Shown here piece after piece: positions 14,199 to 20,303 of a stretch of 20,303 bases of DNA. Made by a program: the position numbers and the translations under genes. Location: the NCBI GenBank assembly GCA_934256595.1, contig CAKQOW010000044.1, positions 1 to 20,303 on the forward strand. Direction: 5' to 3'. This DNA comes from an uncultured Clostridia bacterium (GTDB lineage: Bacteria > Bacillota > Clostridia > Peptostreptococcales > Anaerovoracaceae). Position 1 is the stretch's first letter. The number at the start of each line of letters is the position of its first letter. Below the pieces are notes generated by a model. That model was not told where the DNA came from. It was given only the letters and a program-made list of their open reading frames with translations, and searched no databases.

Positions 14199-14237
14199 GT
14201 ATAACAGAAAATAAACTGAAAATAAACTCAAAAGAAA
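14199..14237 (-). promoter_or_regulatory. Response-regulator promoter with three tandem 11-bp repeats
   Basis: A -10 box TTATAC (minus strand, 14204-14199) has no good -35. In its place stand three head-to-tail 11-mers, on the plus strand CAGAAAATAAA (14205-14215), CTGAAAATAAA (14216-14226) and CTCAAAAGAAA (14227-14237). One-turn direct repeats over a weak -35 are the usual binding pattern of OmpR/PhoB-type activators. Confidence 0.6.
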
Positions 14238-14265
14238 AACCGCATGATTTCATTACATACGGTTT
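14231..14265 (-). terminator. Terminator of the sigma/anti-sigma operon
   Basis: On the minus strand AAACCGTATG pairs with CATGCGGTTT (one G-U pair) around a 9-base loop and runs into TTTCTTTTG. It starts about 9 bp past the anti-sigma stop and overlaps the outermost 11-bp repeat of the next promoter. Confidence 0.8.
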
Positions 14266-14273
14266 CATATCGC

Positions 14274-15158
14274 TTATTTAAGATGCTTTGCGAACAGCTT
14301 CGCAGGTATTGTAAATTCAGGGCAGCCCATATAACCCGGACCTGCCTGATATTTGCCGAACACCAGCACTATATTTCCGTCCTCGTCAAAGTAGAAATTC
14401 TGGTTGCTGTCTATACCCTCAAACTCATATCCCATATCTCCGCCTGTATCTACCCAGTACATTCTGGAGCTGTCGGATTTCATCTGAGCTTTCATCTGTC
14501 TTATGACCTCATTGCTGAATTCATCAACGTAGTTGAAATCCTCATCAAATATATCCGAAAGGCCGACAACCATACCTCTTGCCTTGTCTATATGGTAAAA
14601 ATACTGCTCTGTAATGCCGCTTCCCGCAGAGTAAAAAACATTTATTTTAATGGTGAACCAGTCATCGGTATTGGATAACACCTCATAGTCTATATCAAGC
14701 CCGGTGTGAGCTGATATGCCCCGGCTGTCAAGCTCCTTTCTCTCCACCTCAAACTGACTGACAGCTATATCGGTCAATTCTCTGATATCCGCGTTGATAC
14801 AGTCAATCTGGCTGCTCAGAGCCTTGTCTCCCTCAATCTGCGCAACCTCCACATTCTCGTGCCAGTCAGCTTCATTTATGTGTTTTTTGTTTATTGTTAC
14901 AACCTCTACTATCCTGCCTATAACCGGTATGTCCTGCATCGCATATGCAGCGCTCTGACTTGCGTTTGGTATAATAACAAAGGTGACTGCAACTGCTGCG
15001 GCCGCAACTGCTGCCGTCTGCCACAGTTTCCTGCGGCTGCGTCTGTTTTTTGTCTTTATCGCAACAAGAGTTCTTCTGAAGGTTTCTGTAAAGCCTTCGG
15101 GAACACAAGGTGCGTCAGCCCTGAGATTTTTTCTGATTTTTCTGTCTATTTTTTTCAT
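14274..15158 (-). CDS. RsiV-like anti-sigma factor (DUF3298)
   Basis: A 294-residue single-pass membrane protein that should hold the adjacent ECF sigma factor inactive. The cytoplasmic N-terminus (1-45) is basic, the membrane helix is about 46-64, and right after it comes ASQSAAYA with an A-x-A signal-peptidase site (A71-Y72-A73). The extracellular part ends in the DUF3298 block (about 200-290): FNYVDEF, then YFDEDGNIVLVFGKYQAGPG and CPEFTIP. The best-known DUF3298 anti-sigma, RsiV of B. subtilis, binds lysozyme outside the cell and is then cut by signal peptidase and RasP to free SigV. The ATG overlaps the sigma stop as ATGA. Lysozyme as ligand is inference; the family call is firm. Confidence 0.88.
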   Translation of the reverse strand: MKKIDRKIRKNLRADAPCVPEGFTETFRRTLVAIKTKNRRSRRKLWQTAAVAAAAVAVTFVIIPNASQSAAYAMQDIPVIGRIVEVVTINKKHINEADWHENVEVAQIEGDKALSSQIDCINADIRELTDIAVSQFEVERKELDSRGISAHTGLDIDYEVLSNTDDWFTIKINVFYSAGSGITEQYFYHIDKARGMVVGLSDIFDEDFNYVDEFSNEVIRQMKAQMKSDSSRMYWVDTGGDMGYEFEGIDSNQNFYFDEDGNIVLVFGKYQAGPGYMGCPEFTIPAKLFAKHLK

Positions 15159-15646
15159 TGAAAATCCTCCCTGTTGAGCATCTGACTTAACTGCCCCCTT
15201 GCTCTCTGAAGTCTTTTTTTGACGTTCGCCTCTGAAATTTCAAGAGTCTTCGCAATATCCTTTATTTTCATGCCTTCATAGTAAAAAAGAATTATAACCA
15301 TCCGATATTCGTCATCCAGACGGTTTACAGTCTCCCACAATGTAATCCTGTCCTCTAGATTTTCTTCTCTCTCACCGATATCTGCAAGCTCGTCTATATC
15401 CGCATTGTATTTTTTGTCGTTAAGCAGCCTGTAGCATTCGTTTATAAGAATTCTGAAAAGCCATGGTTTGAATTTATCCGCAGCTCTGAGCTGATCTAAA
15501 TTCTCATAGGCCTTGAGAATGGCGCTCTGCATGGCGTCTTCCGCATCGTAATCGTTTTTGACTGTGCTTAAGGCCAGAAGGTACATGCTTTTTTCAAGGC
15601 TTTCGACTCTGCTGCAAAACCAGCTGCTGCTTTTAATGTATGGCAT
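15155..15646 (-). CDS. ECF RNA polymerase sigma factor (SigV-like by context)
   Basis: A 163-residue two-domain sigma factor with sigma-2 (about 15-75: LEKSMYLLALSTVKNDYDAEDA and KPWLFRILINECYRLL) and sigma-4 (about 105-155: LDDEYRMVIILFYYEGMKIKDIAKTLEISEANVKKRLQRAR). There is no sigma-1 or sigma-3 region, as expected for ECF types. I prefer the ATG at 15646, preceded by GAGAGGG; an in-frame TTG at 15682 would give 12 more residues and overlap the SGNH gene by 11 bp. It is followed with a 4-bp overlap by its DUF3298 anti-sigma. It should activate its own operon and other envelope genes. Confidence 0.94.
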   Translation of the reverse strand: MPYIKSSSWFCSRVESLEKSMYLLALSTVKNDYDAEDAMQSAILKAYENLDQLRAADKFKPWLFRILINECYRLLNDKKYNADIDELADIGEREENLEDRITLWETVNRLDDEYRMVIILFYYEGMKIKDIAKTLEISEANVKKRLQRARGQLSQMLNREDFQ

Positions 15647-15671
15647 CTGCCCTCTCTTTCTCTGCCTCCGG

Positions 15672-16505
15672 TTATCTGACAATCACCCTTTCTGCAATCC
15701 ACGCACCCCAGTCGCCGTAGTATTTACCCATAATATGAATATCATCTGATGTGTATTCCTCTCCAAGTCCTCCATTTGCATCATCAAACAGCTCATTAAC
15801 ATCAATATAGAATATGTCGCGATTATCTGCAATGCCTGCCAGCAGGTTGTTGTAATTGTCTATTCTGTTATTGTTAAAGGTCTTGTCTGTCTTTGAACGG
15901 CTTGAGGCTACATGAAGATTTGCCTGTATATATATTATGGCATTCGGCTGATATCCTCTTATCGTATCAACCAGATTTCTGTAGGCCTCCGCGTTGTCGC
16001 TAAGCTTGTATCCAAGCTCGTTTATTCCCAGCATAATATATATTTTGCCGTAATCCTTGCTCTTTAACAGGGTTTTAAGTGATACCTCTCCCACTCCCGA
16101 TATGCTTACTCTCTGCTGATATATGCTGTATACGCTCATTCCCTCGGTTGCAAAGAAGTCAGCGCCCTCAATGTTACCGTATTCCTTAATGCCTACGGTT
16201 CTGGAATCCCCTATAAACAGCGCATCTTCAAAATATCCGGCAGGAGCCACCTGGAATTTAGGAGTTGTAAGAACAGCGTTGCCGTCATACTTGCCGAGGG
16301 CCGCCTTAACCGGTTCAGGCTTGAAGCTCTGCTTTGAAAGCAGTATGTCTATTTTCTGAATTTCCTTTGTATTTATTTCAGGCTCGTCCAACTGTTTGTT
16401 TTCGGAGATCTTATCCGCAAAGATCTTCACTCCTGCAATCAGAAACCCTATAATAACAACTGCAATAATTATCCTGTATATTTTGACTGATTTGTTTCCT
16501 CTCAT
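15672..16505 (-). CDS. Membrane-anchored SGNH hydrolase/acyltransferase partner of MBOAT
   Basis: A 277-residue protein with one N-terminal membrane helix (about 9-30), short positively charged cytoplasmic tip and an extracellular SGNH domain. The catalytic blocks are all present: block I FIGDSRTVGI with nucleophile S101, block III MLGINELG with N162, and block V SDDIHIMG with D254 and H257. Such proteins either hydrolyse or transfer acyl groups on extracellular glycans (PatB, DltD, AlgJ/AlgX-like). I chose the ATG at 16505, with AGGTGG five bases before it; a GTG at 16514 right after the MBOAT stop is possible. It follows MBOAT directly and precedes the sigma gene in the same operon, so it probably moves acyl groups delivered by MBOAT. 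Confidence 0.9.
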   Translation of the reverse strand: MRGNKSVKIYRIIIAVVIIGFLIAGVKIFADKISENKQLDEPEINTKEIQKIDILLSKQSFKPEPVKAALGKYDGNAVLTTPKFQVAPAGYFEDALFIGDSRTVGIKEYGNIEGADFFATEGMSVYSIYQQRVSISGVGEVSLKTLLKSKDYGKIYIMLGINELGYKLSDNAEAYRNLVDTIRGYQPNAIIYIQANLHVASSRSKTDKTFNNNRIDNYNNLLAGIADNRDIFYIDVNELFDDANGGLGEEYTSDDIHIMGKYYGDWGAWIAERVIVR

Positions 16506-16514
16506 AATATCCAC

Positions 16515-17897
16515 CTAAAATCTGAAGTACAGGAACGGATCGTTCATTCCTTTATAAATACAATAGAAAGAGCCTGCCGCTATAGCTGCTAAAATTGCAG
16601 CTCTGATATATTTATTCTGCAGTTTCCTGAAAATTATTCTTGGAACCGGCGTGCAGAATATAATTCCGGCCAGCAGGAATATTCCGTACTGGGCGCCGTA
16701 TTTAAGGAAATCACCCGCAAATACATTAACACCGCCTGCTCCGATCATTCTCTGGAAAAACACGCCGATGTCCGAAACGTCATCGATTGCAAAGAACATC
16801 CAAGAAACCGGAATAAGTATTATCATATAAATATGACCAACTGCCTTGTGTTTTTCGAGGACCTTTAAAAGTCCCGATTTCTCAACTGCAATGGCCACAA
16901 ACAGGAACATTCCCCAAAGAACGAAATTCCAGCTTGCCCCATGCCAGAAACCTGTCAGAGTCCAGACTATAAACAGATTGAGATATGTCCTGCCCATACC
17001 CTTGCGGTTGCCGCCAAGGGGTATATATACATAATCTCTGAACCACGTGCCCAGTGTGATATGCCATCTGCGCCAGAACTCCGTCATTGACTTTGAAATA
17101 TACGGATATCTGAAATTCTCAGGCAGATCGAAGCCGAACATTTTGCCAAGGCCTATGGCCATAAGAGAATATCCGTAAAAATCAAAATATATCTGGAAGC
17201 TGTAGGCTATAGCCGCCATCCATGCAAGAGGCGTGGATATGGACTCATAACCTATGCCGCCCGCCGCCTGCCACAGCCCCGAAAGCCTGTTGGCAAGAAG
17301 CACCTTTGATCCCAGCCCTGCCACAAAAAGCTTAACTCCGTATATGAAGTCCTCTTTGGTACAGACTCTGTGCTCCAGCTTCTCGCGGATTGTTTCATAG
17401 CGTACGATAGGTCCCGCTATAAGCTGGGGAAACATAACAATATATGAGCCCAGATTAAGCAGACTCAGATCCGGATTTATCTCTCCGCGGTATACATCTA
17501 TAAGGTATGAAATCTCCTGGAATGTATAAAAGCTGATACCTATCGGCAGTACCAGATGCCACATAGGAAGCTCCAGTCCGAAGCGATTGATGTTTTCGAT
17601 GAAAAAGTCAGCATATTTAAACACAAAAAGCCCGCTTAAATTTACTATTATCCCTATGGTAAGAAAAACGTTTTTGTGTTTGCTGCGTCCTACAATGCAA
17701 AGTCCTATCAGGTAGTTAGCAAATATTGAAAACAGCAGAATAAGTATATATACCGGCTGCGCAAGTGCGCCGTAGGCATAAAAAAGCAGACTGAACACAA
17801 AAACACAAAGATTTCTGTGTCTGTCCGGAATATTATAGTAAACCAGTAAAAAGAATGGTAAAAACCAAAGTATAAATTCAAAGCTGCTGAAAACCAT
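16515..17897 (-). CDS. MBOAT family membrane-bound O-acyltransferase (AlgI/PatA/DltB-like)
   Basis: A 460-residue polytopic membrane enzyme with roughly ten or more hydrophobic segments. Family marks are MVFSSFEFILWFLPFF at the start, MFPQLIAGPIVRY (about 155-167), FDFYGYSLMAIGLGKMFGF (about 238-256), FWRRWHITLGTWFRDYVYIPLGG (274-296, quoted by its WRRWH core) and the catalytic H319 in GFWHGASWNF. AlgI-type enzymes pass acetyl groups from the cytoplasm to extracellular polymers such as alginate or peptidoglycan. GGAG lies seven bases before the ATG. It is the first gene of the MBOAT-SGNH-sigma-antisigma operon. The acceptor could be peptidoglycan, teichoic acid or exopolysaccharide; context with RsiV favours peptidoglycan. 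Confidence 0.95.
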   Translation of the reverse strand: MVFSSFEFILWFLPFFLLVYYNIPDRHRNLCVFVFSLLFYAYGALAQPVYILILLFSIFANYLIGLCIVGRSKHKNVFLTIGIIVNLSGLFVFKYADFFIENINRFGLELPMWHLVLPIGISFYTFQEISYLIDVYRGEINPDLSLLNLGSYIVMFPQLIAGPIVRYETIREKLEHRVCTKEDFIYGVKLFVAGLGSKVLLANRLSGLWQAAGGIGYESISTPLAWMAAIAYSFQIYFDFYGYSLMAIGLGKMFGFDLPENFRYPYISKSMTEFWRRWHITLGTWFRDYVYIPLGGNRKGMGRTYLNLFIVWTLTGFWHGASWNFVLWGMFLFVAIAVEKSGLLKVLEKHKAVGHIYMIILIPVSWMFFAIDDVSDIGVFFQRMIGAGGVNVFAGDFLKYGAQYGIFLLAGIIFCTPVPRIIFRKLQNKYIRAAILAAIAAGSFYCIYKGMNDPFLYFRF

Positions 17898-17918
17898 AAA
17901 ATATCTCCATTAAAAAAT

Positions 17919-17970
17919 TATATATATATGATACACTATTTCGGCAAAAGGTGACATACTTTCGACAAAA
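17919..17970 (-). promoter_or_regulatory. Promoter region of the MBOAT-sigma operon with direct repeats
   Basis: On the minus strand TTGCCG (17947-17942), 17 bp, TATATA (17924-17919) is a plausible promoter; TATAAT two bases further gives a 19-bp spacer. An 11-mer occurs twice in direct orientation, plus-strand TTTCGGCAAAA (17939-17949) and TTTCGACAAAA (17960-17970), with starts 21 bp apart. The inner copy covers the -35. No clear ECF-type -35/-10 pair was found by eye. The remaining stretch up to the IS (17971-18126) holds nothing I can name. Confidence 0.45.
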
Positions 17971-18126
17971 TTCATTTAAAAAAATATGTGGTTTTTATGT
18001 GTTATTAACATACAATTCTGAATACAGCCGTCTTATATTAATATTGTCCGTTTCCTTTGATTTATGCTCAAATTCACAGATGCCCGGCACGCAAAAGGCA
18101 AAAGAAAAGGGGGTGCGGGGCTATTT

Positions 18127-18145
18127 CAATGTCATTAAGTTAAGC
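18127..18145 (+). repeat. Left terminal inverted repeat of the IS
   Basis: CAATGTCATTAAGTTAAGC, identical to the reverse complement of 19729-19747. A TATAAT-like box follows at 18156-18161 but would run straight into the terminator at 18184. Confidence 0.95.
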
Positions 18146-18183
18146 CAAGCAGGCATATAATATACTGAAAAGCAATAAGGATA

Positions 18184-18218
18184 AACAGAGTGTACAAAAA
18201 AGTATGCTCTGTTTTTTT
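18184..18218 (+). terminator. Terminator inside the left end of the IS
   Basis: AACAGAGTGTAC pairs with GTATGCTCTGTT (two G-U pairs) around AAAAAA, followed by a run of seven T. It stops rightward transcription from outside before it reaches the transposase gene. Confidence 0.85.
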
Positions 18219-18295
18219 GCAAAAAAATACGAAAAAAGCTTGACAAATCAAGGCTGATATGCGGCGCAGCCCATAGAAGATGGGAGGTGCAAAAC

Positions 18296-19594
18296 ATGAA
18301 TGATAATCCGAAGTTTGTTAAGGAAACCCTTTTGAATATTGTCAGGTCTATGGATAATGATAAAAGCCGTTTTGTAAGAAATCCCGAAAAGGATTTTACC
18401 CGCAGGAGAACCCTTGATTTCCAGACAATGATAAAATTTATCCTGTCAGCCGGTTCCAACGCACTGGCAACTGAAATTATGAATTTCTTTGATTTCAGCC
18501 GGTTTCCATCCGTTTCAGCTTTTGTTCAGCAGCGTGAGAAAATTCTGCCTGAAGCTTTTTATCATCTGCTTATTGAATTCAACAGACAGATGCCTGTTTC
18601 ACCAAAACTCTTTCGCGGCTATCGCCTTCTGGCAGTCGATGGTTCGGATCTGACATTGCCGTTCAATCCGGATGAACCGGAAAACATACGTACAAAGGAG
18701 CACTGTAATTTTCTACATCTCAATACTCTTTATGATGTATGCAGCAGACTGTTTCCTGATGCTTCTTTCTTTACAGGTTCAAAAGGTGGTGAAGCTTCTG
18801 TAGCTGCTGATATGATAAGAGCTCTGCCTGAAAAGTATCCTGTAATTCTTCTTGCCGATCGTGGATATGAGAACTACAACCTTTTTGCCAATGCGGAAGA
18901 AAGGCTGTTTGACTATGTTGTCCGTATAAAAGATACAGACAGTACAGGAATTATGTCAGGTATTAATCTGCCTGATACGCAGGAATTTGATATTGAAAAA
19001 AGAATTGTAATAACCAGACACTCAACAGGTCCTGCTGCGGTAATGCCGCAGATCTACAAGTCTTTAAGCAAATCTGCGAGATTTGATTTTATTGAGAATT
19101 CAAAGTCCCCTGACTATGAGATTACCATCAGGTTTGTCAGGTTTCAGCTTGATAACGGTCAGTTTGAAGTGCTGGCTACGAGCCTTCCTAAAGAAACCTT
19201 CTCTGCAGAAGATCTGAAAGAGATATATCACATCAGATGGAATATTGAAACAGCTTATCTCCTGAGCAAATGGGCTATGGGTATGGCATCATATCATTCT
19301 AAAAAAGCAGACAGCATAAAGGAGGTATATGCGGAACTTGTTATGTACAATTTCGTTATGTATATCTGTATGGAGCTGAATACAGAAGGCAGAGGCAGAA
19401 AGCATCCTCAGCAGATTAATTTTACACAGGCAATAAAAATATGTCTGCATTTCTTCAAACATACCCAAACAATGCAGACATATGACGTTGAAGCTACAAT
19501 ATTAAAATTTCTTTTACCTGTCCGATGTAACCGTTCTTACCCAAGAAAAGTTGTAAGTCCAAGTGTTGTAGGCTTCAATTACAGATTAGCATAA
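18296..19594 (+). CDS. IS4-family DDE transposase
   Basis: A 432-residue transposase with an RNase-H-like catalytic core. The DDE residues are D115 in LLAVDGSDL, D188 in ILLADRGYENY and E318 within the IS4 signature Y-(2)-R-(3)-E-(6)-K (Y311, R314, E318, K325 in YHIRWNIETAYLLSK). A beta-strand-rich insertion lies between the second D and E. I chose the ATG at 18296, with GGGAGG eight bases upstream; a GTG three codons earlier is less likely. A consensus -35 TTGACA stands at 18240, but no -10 box is found at the right distance, which suggests low expression. The reading frame is intact, so the element may be active. Confidence 0.97.
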   Translation: MNDNPKFVKETLLNIVRSMDNDKSRFVRNPEKDFTRRRTLDFQTMIKFILSAGSNALATEIMNFFDFSRFPSVSAFVQQREKILPEAFYHLLIEFNRQMPVSPKLFRGYRLLAVDGSDLTLPFNPDEPENIRTKEHCNFLHLNTLYDVCSRLFPDASFFTGSKGGEASVAADMIRALPEKYPVILLADRGYENYNLFANAEERLFDYVVRIKDTDSTGIMSGINLPDTQEFDIEKRIVITRHSTGPAAVMPQIYKSLSKSARFDFIENSKSPDYEITIRFVRFQLDNGQFEVLATSLPKETFSAEDLKEIYHIRWNIETAYLLSKWAMGMASYHSKKADSIKEVYAELVMYNFVMYICMELNTEGRGRKHPQQINFTQAIKICLHFFKHTQTMQTYDVEATILKFLLPVRCNRSYPRKVVSPSVVGFNYRLA

Positions 19595-19655
19595 AAACAC
19601 CGGCTTTTCAAATGAAAATAACTGTTTTCTAATAAGGAAACGGTATATTTTCATG

Positions 19656-19690
19656 CAAAAAGAGCAGCACCCAATCATGTGGATGCTACT
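19656..19690 (-). terminator. Terminator inside the right end of the IS
   Basis: On the minus strand AGTAGCATCCA pairs with TGGGTGCTGCT (two G-U pairs) around a 6-base loop, followed by CTTTTTG. It blocks leftward transcription entering from the flank, which would be antisense to the transposase. A second imperfect hairpin (19612-19655) lies between it and the transposase stop. Confidence 0.8.
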
Positions 19691-19728
19691 CCTTAAATCA
19701 TTTTTGTGTGCTGATTTGCTCAAAATCA

Positions 19729-19747
19729 GCTTAACTTAATGACATTG
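19729..19747 (-). repeat. Right terminal inverted repeat of the IS
   Basis: Reverse complement of the left repeat without mismatch. A further small hairpin, GCTGATT...AATCAGC, overlaps its inner edge (19710-19730). Confidence 0.95.
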
Positions 19748-19804
19748 GGTTCTGAACATACCGTCTTTAAATTCTCTGTTTACTTTTGCTTTTTCTGCTT
19801 CCAT
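19736..19804 (-). pseudogene. 5' fragment of an Rpn/PD-(D/E)XK nuclease gene cut by the IS
   Basis: A strong ribosome site AGGAGG eight bases upstream opens a frame MEAEKAKVNREFKDGMFRT that runs straight into the IS right end at 19747 and stops three codons later. The pattern VNREFKDxxFR is how Rpn-family recombination-promoting nucleases of Firmicutes commonly begin (a KDxLFR motif within the first 25 residues). Only 19 native codons remain, so the family call is tentative, but the start signals are excellent. No continuation is recognisable left of the IS. Confidence 0.55.
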
Positions 19805-19860
19805 CTGTTTTACCTCCTATTTTTTGATTTGCTGAAAGCAAAAACCGCTTAAAAAGCCGC

Positions 19861-19908
19861 AAAAGCAGAAAACCCAGTGATATATCATATACCAATGGGC
19901 TCTCTGCT
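19861..19908. terminator. Terminator after the surface-protein gene
   Basis: A 13-bp stem, on the minus strand AGCAGAGAGCCCA with TGGGTTTTCTGCT (two G-U pairs), closes an AT-rich loop and is followed by TTTTG. It lies about 60 bp past the stop at 19968 and separates that gene from the Rpn-like fragment. T-rich sequence on the plus side suggests it may work both ways. Confidence 0.75.
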
Positions 19909-19967
19909 TATTTATTTTACAGCAATATAGCTGTAGAAAAGGCTCAATTATACCTTGTTTCAGTTAT

Positions 19968-20303
19968 TTATTTACTCCAGGTTCTAACACCATACTTGCA
20001 CTGTGTAAGAACTGTCTGCCCTGCAAGCTTATCTCCCTGATATACCAGAGCCTTTGCCTTGTAGTAGTACTTGGTTCCTTTCTTACCTGCAGTGTTGATG
20101 TATGTCTTGCCGGCTTTTGTTGCCTTGGCTTCATACTTTGATGCTTTCTTTTCTGATCTGTAGAACTTGTACTTAACTGTATAGCCTGCATCTGTTAATG
20201 CCTTAACATCTCCCGATACTACAGCCTTGATGTTCTTCTTTGCTGTCTTTGATGTTCTTACTTTAAGATTAACTTCCTTGATTAAGGTATTTAACTGTTC
20301 AGC
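19968..20303 (-). CDS. C-terminal part of a Lys/Tyr-rich, probably extracellular protein
   Basis: The window edge cuts this gene; 111 codons and a TAA stop are visible. The segment is rich in Lys, Thr, Ala and Tyr, strongly basic, and contains short beta-like units such as GYTVKYKFYRSEKKASKYEA, described by its YKFYRS core, and GKKGTKYYYKAKALVY. The KGTKYYYKAKAxVY phrase is typical of fibronectin-III-like modules at the ends of secreted clostridial proteins, where the residues form the last strands of the fold. No LPxTG motif or membrane anchor follows, so it would be secreted or held by another domain upstream. The function of the whole protein cannot be read from this piece. Confidence 0.75.
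   Translation of the reverse strand, partial: AEQLNTLIKEVNLKVRTSKTAKKNIKAVVSGDVKALTDAGYTVKYKFYRSEKKASKYEAKATKAGKTYINTAGKKGTKYYYKAKALVYQGDKLAGQTVLTQCKYGVRTWSK

Larger units (their letters stand above)
18127..19747 (+). mobile_element. IS4-family insertion sequence, complete
   Basis: The element is bounded by perfect 19-bp terminal inverted repeats, CAATGTCATTAAGTTAAGC at 18127-18145 and its reverse complement at 19729-19747. It is 1,621 bp long and encodes one intact DDE transposase. The flanks GGGGCTATTT (left) and GGTTCTGAAC (right) do not match, so no target-site duplication is seen. Terminators lie just inside each end. Confidence 0.95.

Noticed and set aside
14302..14799. Plus-strand open frames across the DUF3298 gene
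   Set aside because: They lie opposite a gene with clear domain motifs and have no start signals of their own.
18062..18126. GCCCGGCAC...GGTGCGGGGC hairpin left of the IS
   Set aside because: The stem has mismatches and a loop of about 20 bases with no proper T-tract, so a terminator call is not justified.
17951..18160. Plus-strand frame of 69 codons running into the left end of the IS
   Set aside because: It crosses the IS boundary, has no ribosome site and shows no family resemblance; the last codons are made by the inverted repeat.
19964..20191. Minus-strand frame of 75 codons near the right edge
   Set aside because: It is out of frame with the Lys/Tyr-rich coding sequence, which stays open to the window edge and has far more protein-like composition.
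1..20303. CRISPR arrays, tRNA or rRNA genes
   Set aside because: No regularly spaced repeats, cloverleaf-like segments or rRNA motifs were seen in the window.

Overview
The window comes from a low-to-moderate GC Gram-positive anaerobe, most likely class Clostridia. The evidence is a CIRCE-controlled groESL operon, a 2[4Fe-4S] ferredoxin, Rex, consensus sigma-A promoters with strong purine-rich Shine-Dalgarno sites, an FMN riboswitch in front of an ECF S-component, and an RsiV-type anti-sigma factor. Genus cannot be fixed from the sequence alone. Nearly all genes are on the minus strand. The plus-strand exceptions are the ferredoxin, an orphan E2-like acyltransferase and an IS4-type transposase.

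Region 1 (1-5330) is housekeeping: groEL and groES behind a perfect CIRCE operator, an OGG-type 8-oxoguanine glycosylase coupled to an unusual P-loop/Asp23-like protein, a divergent ferredoxin gene, rex (with an extra cysteine-rich tail) and acpP. Region 2 (5341-10893) is one long leftward operon: FMN riboswitch, ribU, tsaE, tsaB, rimI, a small cysteine-rich protein, tsaD and a YdiF-like ABC-F ATPase. It holds the bacterial t6A tRNA-modification genes. Their order next to ydiF, rex and groESL recalls the ydi region of Bacillus subtilis. Most junctions overlap or are very short, so the FMN riboswitch may control the whole set.

Region 3 (10950-14270) holds a divergent promoter, a possible remnant of a membrane protein, an orphan 2-oxoacid-dehydrogenase-type acyltransferase whose active-site His is Glu, a DUF2007-like small protein, and an OmpR-type two-component system with three tandem 11-bp repeats against its -10 box. 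Region 4 (14274-17970) is the most interesting part. It is a tight four-gene operon of MBOAT acyltransferase, membrane-anchored SGNH hydrolase, ECF sigma factor and RsiV-like (DUF3298) anti-sigma factor. By analogy with SigV/RsiV/OatA of B. subtilis it looks like a self-regulated, possibly lysozyme-sensing, cell-envelope O-acylation module in which an MBOAT+SGNH pair takes the place of OatA.

Region 5 (18127-20303) is a complete IS4-family element with 19-bp perfect terminal inverted repeats and terminators just inside both ends. It cuts off a gene whose first 19 codons look like an Rpn/PD-(D/E)XK nuclease. No target-site duplication is visible and no remainder of that gene is recognisable on the other side. 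The window ends inside the C-terminus of a Lys/Tyr-rich, probably surface, protein.
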